DNA of 64,000 nt, taken from Lutjanus erythropterus (taxonomy: Eukaryota; Chordata; Actinopteri; Lutjaniformes; Lutjanidae). The notes beneath the pieces are model-generated. The model had not been told where the DNA came from. It searched no databases and saw nothing but the letters and a program-made list of their open reading frames with translations. The stretch's first letter is position 1, and each line of letters opens with the position of its first letter. A program made the translations under genes and the position numbers. The stretch lies in contig CM034603.1 of the NCBI GenBank assembly GCA_020091685.1, forward strand, positions 32,783,696 through 32,847,695, read 5' to 3'. Of the stretch, positions 21,756 through 32,600 are shown in pieces.

Positions 21756-21941
21756 ATGGCGAAGGACACGAGCAGCGAGGGCGACATCTGTGTGCTCGAG
21801 TCTGACGGCAGCCTCACGGAGGGAAGGTTCAGGATGGGATTTGATTCTACGTCAGCGTGGATCCTGGATTTGTATCGAGTCTTTTCTCGTGTTTGTGTCT
21901 CTCTCTCCAGTGGTCTTTCTTATCCACTCGCACGGCCGTGA
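21756..21941 (+). other. CpG-rich plus-strand open frame antisense to the tcf3 3' region
   Basis: A frame beginning MAKDTSSEGDICVLESDGSL lies in a small CpG-rich block in otherwise AT-rich DNA. I do not recognise the product, there is no clear donor after it, and it is only 61 codons. It may be a small CpG block of the 3'UTR, an enhancer or a first exon. I would not call a gene from this alone. Confidence 0.2.
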
Positions 21942-22823
21942 CAATAACAGATGCGCACGACTTAAAGAGATAAGACTCGGAGATCCACAGTTACAAAATA
22001 AACAAAAAATAACCCACCACACGTGTGTGAGTCGACGACTGTGGCACCTTTGCAGCCAAAGCAAGAAATTAAAAAAATACAGCCAGAGTTACCAGCATAT
22101 CAAAAAGAGAGTCAAGCTCTCTGATTGGCCAGTCAGTGGCTGGATGTCTCCAAACCTGTAATTCAGTCATCACATGAAAGGATAATAAAGATGGCTATTT
22201 TTTTATCATAATCAAACACTATGCATTAGGCCTCTCTCAGGCACATGCTTAAACAGGTATTGTTCAACCATAAGATTTAAACCCGGGTGTCCCTCTGTGC
22301 TTGTGAAGAATGTAAGACCTCCTTTTCAGATGGGAATGCCAATAATCATCCAACAATACAAATCCTAACTCTGCTCACACGAGCAAATTGATCCAAAAAG
22401 TTTGATTTGATCCAAACAAGTTTTTGCTCCCAACGCGTAAAGCAAATTTTTCCAAAATGTCTTACAAAAACACGATCATAAGAACGTCCTTATGTCCAAT
22501 TTCCACTGTCTCCAAACCAGTGTCCTCGGTTCAAAGGTATTGTCACGTAAAGATTAATAAATGTTTCCTCTTTCTGCAAGAGTGTGCTTGTTACTTTTGT
22601 ATTCATCGTCAGGAATGTGGCCACCTGCCTTGTCAGTAATGAGGTGTGTGTGCGTGTGTGCTTTCCAAAAGTTGATTAACACACACTGAGATGCATGACA
22701 ATGATAGATTAAGGCCACGTGTTCTAAGGGCTGTACAATCAACAGGAACTGCAAGAGAAAAGAGACAAAATTAATTAATATATTTGCACAAAACAAGTTT
22801 AAAACACATATTCTTAACATGGT

Positions 22824-23497
22824 AACACTTTATTTGAGGGGGTGTGTATAAGACTGGCATTACACTGTCATAACCCTGTCATGACGCCCGCCTTGAACAT
22901 GAGGGACGCCTTTATGAATGTTTAACTGTTGTCATTAAGTTTCATTTGGTCATGCATGCCATTTTTCATGTTAAGCTGATGTTGTTTGAGATGCCTTTTT
23001 TTATGACAACTTTGTGTGTCATGAATGTTTTGACTCAAGTTAAGTGACGCATGTTGGATTTTGTCATAAAGATGTCATGAAGTTTTATTACACTGTCAAA
23101 TGTGTTGACTCAAGTAAAGTTGTATATTTTGAACGTCTCATAAAGCTGTCATTAAGTTTTATTACACTGTCAAGTGCTTTTATAACACCGTCATGAATAA
23201 TTCCCTCCCTTCACTTCAACTAAAGTGCTACCATTTGGACTTGTCATAAACATGTCATTAAATGTCATAAGGCCATTTTGATGACAGAGTACGGTACCAA
23301 GGTGAATTAGCTTACAAAGTTAGCTGTTAGCCAGTTTACTTGTTGCTAAACTGGGCTAACTGCTGTCACATTTGGTCAATACAAAGATATTTGTCTTGCT
23401 AATGTCATGTCAAAACATTCACAAAGACTCCTTAGTGTTCATGACAGGTGATGTGACACAGTTATGATGTCTTATGAACACCCCTTCAAATAAACCC
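22824..23497. mobile_element. TIR-ended non-autonomous element just after the tcf3 stop
   Basis: The ends form an imperfect inverted repeat of about 60 bp: left ACACTTTATTTGAGGGGGTG TGTATAAGAC..., right (reverse strand) GGGTTTATTTGAAGGGGTGT TCATAAGAC.... The interior has tandem subrepeats with GTCATAAAG and TTTTATTACACTGTCAA. There is no ORF. It resembles abundant fish repeats starting ACACTTTATTTGA. Its right edge is about 50 nt downstream of the tcf3 stop codon. Confidence 0.7.
22829..22834 (-). terminator. tcf3: AATAAA within the TIR element, candidate tcf3 poly(A) signal
   Basis: The left terminal repeat, read on the minus strand, contains CAAATAAAGTG about 714 nt after the tcf3 stop. 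Confidence 0.35.
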
Positions 23498-23547
23498 ATT
23501 ATATAATCTTGCAGGCACCACAAACAGTCTCTGGACTGACCTGAGAA

Positions 23548-23672
23548 TTACATATGTCCATCTCCTCCTAGACCAGGGTGACCCCCGCCGAGCTGCATCT
23601 GGGGGTCCACGCCTGAGACTTTCTCCTCCTCTCTCCTCTTGAGGCAGGCAGCCTTTGGGTTCAAATTACGCT
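23548..23672 (-). CDS. tcf3: tcf3 exon 19, shared C-terminus, stop TAA
   Basis: Encodes [20 protein letters not shown] followed by a Gly-rich tail ending GHM, as in mammals. CCAAAG acceptor. Confidence 0.96.
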
Positions 23673-26600
23673 CTTTGGAAAAAACAAGGACACGTTCATA
23701 GATTAAAATCAGTAAGTGAGGAGATTGTTAAGATAAGCTCATTACGTTCCACCTTCAGAAATCTTTAAAGACATTAAAGCAGAGTTTTGAACATACAAAA
23801 GGTCAATAATAGACAGGGAGGGAAAGCAAGGAAAGCAGGAAAATGAAGAGTAGGATGAGAACTGCAGGCAGAAAAGCAGGGATATACTTCCTCACAAATT
23901 CTCCCTTTCAACCCCTTTTCTTCATTTCTCTAAGCGATGCAGGCAAATAGCGAAGAGAAAGCCAAAGTGGATGCTTCACAGTCAGTGAGAACAAAGTCAA
24001 AGAGGAGCTTTTCCTACAGGTGAGTGACTGGCAGCGTTTGTCCAGCTCTGATAAGAGATGGCTGGTTGTCTACGTGGATCAGACCTTCCTGTACCGGCTG
24101 ACCTACCTCGCACCTGCTTCTCCAGACCCAGGATGACCTGGACGGCCTGTTGCAGGATGATAAGCTTGGTCTGGGCCTTGTCGCTCTGCAGGTGGACCTG
24201 ACACATCCTGCCCAGCTCTCTGAAGGCTTCGTTAATGTCGCGCACGCGCACCCTCTCCCTAGCGTTGTTAGCTAGGCGGCGCTCACGCTCCCTCTGCTCC
24301 TTCTCCTCGGCAGTCAGGTTCTCATCAGTCACCGAGACAACGCTGCAGGCCAGGAGGAGAAGGGAGGGGTTGAGGGGCTGGTTAACAAACCCAAATCACA
24401 ACCCTCACTGAAACTAGGCTAGATATTCTCAGTAAATCAGTTATACCGGGTTAAACCCATACTACTGAGTTTAACTTATTATTAATCAGTACGTTTACTC
24501 AGAATCCTTGTTCTGTTACTGGGAAATACTTAATCTTTTATGTACGTCCATGTATGATGGTAACGTCAAGCTGTTAGCTCAAGATGAAACCAGTGGAATT
24601 GCTGAAGAAGATCCCAGTGGAGTTGGGCTGTGCTGCAGGGGAGTGAGCGGAGAGGGGCTTTCTTTTTTCTTAGATCTTGGGAAAGTAGATGATAAATAAA
24701 ACATCTTTGTGAAAATTGGAGCTGCAATGATAAGACAATTAATTGATTAGTTGTCAACTGTTAAATGAATTTGCAACTAAATTATTTTGAGTCATTTTAT
24801 AAGAAAACAAAAGTCCAAATTCTCTGATTTCAGCTTCTCAAATGTTATTTTTTCTTTAGTCCTCTATGACAGTTAACTGAACATCTTTGGGTTGTGCAAG
24901 AAAAAAGAGATTTGAGGACATCACCTTGTTAATTAATTGTTTGAGGAAATGCTTTAGAAAAAAAAGTCCAACTTCTCTGATCTCAACTTCTTGTTCTAGT
25001 TTCTTTAATCCTCTTTGGGTTGTGAACAAAACACGATATTTAAGGAAGTCCCCTTTGATTTTAGTAGACAGTGATAAAGATTTTCTGACATTATGAATCA
25101 AACAACTAATCAATTAATTGAGAAATTAACAGATTAATCGATAATGGAAAATAATTCTTAGTTGCAGCCCCAGTAAAAATGAATGAGCATATTCTCAGTC
25201 GGACACAACTTTAAGTGTTGTGGGTTGAGCAAACGCAACACTAAATGATTTCAATCCAAGAACAAATAGGATCTGTCTTGAAGTCTATCCAACCAACAAA
25301 TATATATATATATTTTTTTATTGGTCATTGGGGTCCAGGATGGAAGTCGTAGGGGGGATATGGTGACTGTCCAGCAGAATGAGAGAAGTAATGAGGAGGA
25401 AGAAGAGAGAAAGGGAGAAAGAGAGGAAGCAACACCCTCTGCTGACAGTAGAAAAGAGCGACAGAGAAAAAAAAAAAAGCCAGGAGGAGAGGACTGAGGG
25501 CATCGTGTTAAATACATCAGCAGAAGGAGATGTATTTATCTGAGTGTGAGGCAGAGGAGGTCACTGTTGCCATCTGTAAAAAGAAACTGAAAGAGGACGG
25601 TGGGAGTGAATGGATAGATGGAAAGTTTTGTCTCACAAAACAGCGGCAAAATTAAAAAAAGGTTAATGCTTGAAAGGCTGGGAGCATGCAGCAGCATAGA
25701 GACACTGCAACAAAGCTGAAGACGGGTTAATACGCATGACAACAGACAACCCTGCTTTCATGCTAACCCGTGGAAGACGTCGCAATGCTGAAATATTTGA
25801 AATTAAAATGACGTCATAGCTTAATAAAAGCATAATGAGGCAACAGTGGGAAGAAAAAAGCAAGTGAGCACACACAAAAAAGATGCGTTAATCCAGTCAA
25901 AGAGTGAGGCGGAGAGACGTGTAAGCATTTTCACAGACAGCCACTTTTAAGACAATGCAACACATACTGCATCAGAACAAACAGCAGTCCTGTATGTGTT
26001 ACCAGAGGACGAAAACCTGAGAAGATGAACTGGAGGATGGGCATGTCTTAAAAACAGTCACACAGCTTCATTTCCTTATCCCATGTCCTCACCTCGCTGA
26101 TCATTTTTAAGATTATTAATCAACAATGAAAATAACCCTTAGTTTCAGCCTTGCATAAATCCTTTACTACCCAAAGTGAAGTAAAACTACCTAAAGTGCT
26201 TTAAAAAAGATTTTACATGGTGTGAAGGACATGTCAGGAGCTGGGAATTGAAGCCGTGTGGGAGTTTTATTTTGTAAAGAGGCCCTTCCCCTCCTCTTCC
26301 TTCCTCCCTGGACACCCACTGACCTCGAACTTGCTGCTCCAGGTTGAGAATAACGTTAACGGCCTGTTGCAGTATGATCAATTTGGTCTGCGGTTTCTCA
26401 TTGCTCAGATGGAGCTGACACATGCGGCCCAGCTCCTTAAAAGCCTCGTTGATGTCCCGCACACGTAGCCGCTCGCGGGTGTTGTTTGCCAACCTCCGCA
26501 CTTTCTCCCGCTCAGCCTTAATCTCCACTGGCACATCTTCGTCGTCATCCACATCATCCAGACTAGTGAAGAGCCAACGGCAGATGAGGAGGGAAGGAAA

Positions 26601-29600
26601 CAACAGCATGGGTACAGTTCACTGGACATTACTTGCCAATTGTGGTGTGCAATAAATTTTCCTGATAACGTCAAAACCACATGGAGAGGAGTAACTCAAT
26701 GACAATTACAGACACTGCTACAAACATGGGTCACATTAGAATTTGTAAGTTTTTGACCAAATAGTACCAGGAATAACAGAGTCTCAGGAACTTAAGTCAG
26801 GAACAGAACAGGGTTGGATGATTGGATGAATGGAATTACAATCTGTGATTTCTCAGAGTCCATCGCCAGTTGTTTTTTTGTCATTTTATTTTGCCAATTT
26901 AATGATCTGCCTCTGAAGAACAATAATTAGAAATGTTTAGATCTTAATAGTGCCCAGAAATCTACTTTGGAATTAAATAACAAAAAAAACATGACTATTA
27001 AGACTCATATGTAGAAAGTTTAAAAAGACTATTTCCACATATTATCTTATTATACTGCAGAATTACATATCATGTAATCTCGTGCATTCGTTTATGAATG
27101 TTAAATAGGAAAGAAAAAAAAGAGGTTTTAGACACCTTGTTCCAAGGCGGGCCTTCACGTCTTTTTTCTCATCCTCTGACCTGTCTGTGATGGAGCAGTT
27201 CTCATCGTCCTCCTTTTCCTCTCGTTTGATGTTAGCACCACTGGGACGACTTAGGCTGCCGGGCAGGCCTGCACAGAGAGATCAGAGACGAAGAGAGAGA
27301 ATAAGACACCAAAACATATGACTTAACAGTCCAGTGATGGCAGAGGATTATCATCCTTTCTGACATGAAAAATAAGTAGAGGAGCACAAAGCAACAGAAA
27401 GTCTCACCAGAGCCCTGAGAACCAGGCTGGACAGATGCAGGGCTGTGGTGACCATGCAGGATTCCTCCACTAGAGGGCAGACCAGAGTCCTCGTGGTGGC
27501 TGGACATCTTCAAGACAAGAATTTAAACATGATCAGTGATTAAATTATCTGGCATAAGAGCAACAGAACAAAACTATTACTGTATAATTTTATTTTATTT
27601 AAAATGTCAGACTTCATTTTGTAATTTGTGCGTCATTTCATCTCACCAGTCCTGGCACACGGCTCGTCAGTCCAAGTGCTGCGCTGGTGAAGGCCGGAGG
27701 TAACCCTAAACTGGACGAGAGCAGACTGTGCATTTCAGCCAGGCCTGGTCCTCCTTGTCCACTGGCGTGACGCTGAAGAACATTGATGGCTTCGTCCAGA
27801 TGGTCCTCCATTTTACTCGGCTACGGAGAATGAAGAAGTATTTGTTTTTGTCAAGTGGGAAGTTATTTATTCCTGTGATTTGAACAATGAGACTTGTGTG
27901 AGGGTATACTGTATTCAGTCATTACCACTAACTCACTCACTTTGTGCCCCAAAAATATAGAAAAGATAGAAAATGTTTAAGTCTGGGGCAGCCTCAGTTT
28001 AACCCCTTTAATCGACTTCAATCTTTTGTTGTTTAATCTTGAATCTCACATGAAAAACAATAAAACAGCATGTTGACTTACGATGGACTGATTTACACCC
28101 TCAAAGTTGGGTGAAGGTGTGGCCTGGCCAGAAGACCGAGTCCACTGGGATGCAGAGCCTAAAAAAAGAAGATCACAGGTAACATTTGCTGATGTTTACA
28201 AAAATCAAATGGGTTTACAATACTACATCTGCCTCCAAATGCTATATTCCTTTTTTTTGTTGTTTGCCCTCTGTGTTCACAGCGAGATGTGAGTGTGCGG
28301 GGTTAGTCAATGAGAAGCACTCCTGGAAATGAGCTTTTCATGTCTTACTCACAAACATACAGAGCAGATGATTGATGCAACTGGGGCTTGAGCTTGGGCC
28401 TCCTTTCCTGTCGTATTCTGTGAGTCATTTTGGTCGAAAGCTGTACAGTGCATGAAGCATGCTCAATCAAAGACACTATAAAGTAAACGCCTACGTTTTC
28501 GCTGTTTTGAGCCCAACCGCACGCAGAAGACGTATCTGTACTTTGACAAATTGGAAGTTTTTAATGTTTACAAAATGTGCGTTTCTCACATTATTGTGTG
28601 ATGATGATTCAGGACTAAGTGAAAGAAATTGCCTTTTGATTCTACATTTTCAAGATGTGAAACTGAAGTGATGAGGATATGAAACAAATGTGAAACGCTG
28701 TAGATAAAAAATATGAACCTGTCATCCATATCATATATATCATATACTAAATCTGAATTTAATCCACAATTTTAAAGCAAGGTATTTCCTCATTTAATTT
28801 CTTACTAGATTCATGATTATCTCCCCTTTTTTATTTTCTCTCACCATGTGTCAGCAGCAGTATTTGATGTATGAAGCGTGTGATGAGCTCATTCGTGGAC
28901 TGGAGTGAAGAGACAAATGGGGAAGTGACCCCACCCTCTTTTTATTTTTACTGTATTTTCCCTTCCTCTCTCATGAGTTATATTTGGATGGTGTGTGTGT
29001 GTATATATATGTGAGTGTCTAAAAGATCAAGTGAAGGTTAAGCTGTGGATGTGGTACAATGAGTTAAATAAAATTAATTTCAGTAAAAAAAAAAATAAAA
29101 AATCTGCATAACATCAACACAAGTACCCCTTGACTCTTGGATAGAGTTCAGTGAAAAGGTGAGACGTTTCTTACAACTAGCTCGCAGCTAAATCAGATGA
29201 CCTAAATGTCAAGATAGTCCTGTGCGCCAAACTTATCTTCGTTCTATGTTTGTTCAGTGCCAGCACAAGAAAAAGGCCTGACTGAACTCAGTGACACAGG
29301 TGAAAAAAAATTTGCAAACCAATCAAATTTAGCAAGGGTGACCCTGAACCTGAGAAAGGCTCAGCCATTGTCTTACTGTGGAGACACTTTCTTTGCATCT
29401 TAAATCAATTTTAACATTTTGTAACTTGAATTGATGATTGAAAGTTCAACTGATGACAAGGTAAATACACGCTTGTATACAGCCATTCATCTAATTTATT
29501 TTAAGTAATATGTTTTGCTGACAATATTGATCTATATCATGATGGAATTTGACGGTCAAAATCCTTCAATACAGAAAAATTAAGAATTTTAATATAACAT

Positions 29601-32600
29601 AATATTTTACTTCCACTTTTAACCCAATAGATGGAGCTACACTGTCACCAAGCACCATTCAGGCTCAGTCAGAAGATTTTAATCATCCCCTTACACAACA
29701 GGAAAGACCCCAACTTGGACAAACAAAACTACAAAACAACCAGTTGACCTTGAAGGCTTGAAGGAAAAAATGACTCGAGCTGTTCCCTCACCTGATACAG
29801 CCTGGGGAGAGCCAGAGGGAGTGGACGGGGACGGAGGGAAGGCGTTACTGTTGGGGTCTGAAGGATAGATCTGGACACAGAGGAGTTTTGTTTTTAATTT
29901 AAATCAAACACAACTTAATCCTTTACATGTATTATGTCACAGAAAGATGATATGTAACATTTAGAGTCATGTATTTTACTTACAGATGCCAGGGCTTTTC
30001 CAATCTCATCACCTGAACTTTCAGGTACTGCACCACGATTGGCTTTTGGGGAGGAAAAAAAGGCATTTCAATTAGATCCTATGCTCAAAAACAATTCTGT
30101 TATGCTATGATTTTCTTTCACAAAAATAAGAGCACACAATAAAGGGTTTACCCATAATGGTGTCAGTGCCAGCGATGGGGGGTGTGTGGCTGGGGACTCC
30201 GAAGCTGCTGGAGCCAGAGTGAAAGCCAGCAGGATGAGCTCCATTCACCTCGCTGCCATGCAGGGGGTAGTTTTGGGGAGACAGGGGCAGCGGCTGCCGT
30301 TTCTGGGAAGCAAAGGCAGCCAATGATTTAAATGCACAAACACACAGAAGCCCTCAATGATGCATTAGTCAAAAAGTGTCAAAGACCTCATTATGTCTTC
30401 ATAGAAAAACAAGTCCAGAGTGTGAAGGCAGAGCTCACCAGTCTGTCTTGGGGGTTGATGGCAGTGAAGGGACCATGCTGGCTCAGATGGGGGGAGTTGC
30501 CCAGCATGGCAGAATAACCGGGCTGAACCATCGACCTAGCAGAGCCCCATGGATCGGAGGGCGGGTGGAGGCCTTCTGTCAGGGGGCATCCAGCGGAGGA
30601 GGGGGCGAGGGATAACCAGCCACAGGAGATGAGAAGACAATGAAGGCCACATATGAGCCATGTCACATTACTGTGACGACTTCATTCAACTGTGATGCAC
30701 TATTCAGCACCCAGGCACCACGGGGTGTTCACTGGCATACGGCTACAGCACCTACATCCATCCAGACCTCGATAAGGATATTACTGGGAGCTAATTTCAC
30801 AACTATACTGACACTAAAAGAATATTCCAGGTTAGTCCTGGGCAGTAAAACAATGGTGATATCAAGAGTAGAAAAGTTATCAACTATCAACTTAATCTGC
30901 AACTATTTTGATAATTGATTAACCGTTTTAGCTCATTTTAAAGAAACATGTCTAAATTCTCTGATTTTAGGGCTTCAGATGTTAATATTCTCTGGTTTCT
31001 TTAGTCCTCAATGACAGCAAACTGAATATCTTTGAGTTGTGGACAAAAAAAGACATATGAGGTGCGATTAACATTTGTTTCAGCATTTGCTCACATTTTA
31101 TGGACCAACCAACTAAACGGTGAATTTAGAAAATAAGTAATAAAAAAATTGTTCAATGCTACGAACACACATAACAAATCCATCATATCCCTTGACGACG
31201 GAGCGTTCAAAGAGTGACACACAAACACCCAACCTTTTAACAGCTGCACCATCGACGTGTCACACAACACCAGAAACAGCAAGAGACACCAGATCACCTC
31301 GCCAGTATTGATGGTTTTGTGCTTTTTTAAGTTTATTGAGTCTATAACTGGTCCTCACTGAAAAAAGAAGTGCTTAAGTTCAAATTAAAGTTGGTCAACT
31401 CAATCTTTTTTTCTTTTTGTCTTAAATAAAAAAAAGGTAATTAAAATTTTCAATAATTATCAATACTATCTGAACTTAAACATTTTATTGTGATTCATTT
31501 TTGCCCTATTCCAGGTCATTATTATCTCTGAAGGTGTGTGAAACACTTAACTGCATTTTAACCACCACAAGTTTCTCGATCAGGCTGAACTTTTCAACCC
31601 AAGACAAAGAACACGGGCAGGTACGAAAGGCAAATCTTGTTTCAACTCACTGACCTTGCATGTAGAATGGTGGCGGGTAGACATTTCCTGCCTTGGAGGC
31701 CGGGTAGCCGGCATTGTCCCTGTTAAAATCCTCTCCTGAGGCTGTTGCATAAACCTAAAGAGGACAAAAGGAGTGAAATGTTGGTGCTCCTAAATGTCCT
31801 CACAAATCACTACAATACTGTAAACAATCTATATGGCAGACCCATTCAACTGTTTAAGTGAAGAAAAATAATATGCACTGTCTTACACATTTAAATTCCT
31901 AACTTTACAGGTCACACAGACATAGGAAATGTAAATAACCGACCCCATAACTCTTTAATTTATTCAGATTTAGCCCTTATTGAATAGGTTTGCTATATGG
32001 TGTATGTAACTTGTTGCATGAATGACAGACAGCACAGACACATGACAGTTTCCTTTTGACATTCTCAAAAGAAAGTTTCCTGGAAGCTTCCTTGTGCTTA
32101 GCTAGAAGGGTGACCACAAATTCATTTTCCTATAACTTAATATTATAATCTGAATAAAATTTTCAAATAAAACAAATGAGATTTATGCACCAAATACCTG
32201 ATTTAACACAGCTCTTAAAAGTATGTGTTCCTTCCAAGGCTAGAATCTATTTTTACAATGCGGTTTAACTACTTAATTCAATAAACAGGCTGTTGCAAGA
32301 TTTCTGCAGGCTGGAGCACAGAGCATAATGTATTGAATGTGCAGTGTCAGTGATTTTATTGCTCTCCCATCTCTGTAGGGCTTTTACATATCACCCTTTT
32401 AAACAGAAACACACTGAGAGTGGTTTACAGATACATAATTCACACTCTTTACCACAGCAAGATGTGGCCACACAATGGCAGATGCAGTTGGATTTGGTGC
32501 ACGGTATCATGGGTATAAAAGGAACCAATGTTCTGAACCAGCGTATCACTCTCAATCAAGACTATTCTAGACGAAAAAGCAAGTATCAAACTGTGTCTGC

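Larger units (their letters stand above)
20118..23547 (-). other. tcf3: tcf3 3' region / candidate 3'UTR
   Basis: After the tcf3 stop there is no further tcf3 coding sequence. Minus-strand AATAAA is present at 22834-22829 (inside a repeat) and at 20123-20118. A 3'UTR of either about 0.7 kb or about 3.4 kb is possible, or both by alternative polyadenylation. The region includes a TIR element, a TG microsatellite and a CpG-rich block at 21740-21960. Confidence 0.45.
24343..26323 (-). other. tcf3: intron between the mutually exclusive bHLH exons
   Basis: About 2 kb. It holds a GCTGCAAC-type TIR element (24721-25170) and a long sense-strand pyrimidine tract at about 25370-25490. The remainder is AT-rich with no coding signal. 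Confidence 0.7.
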
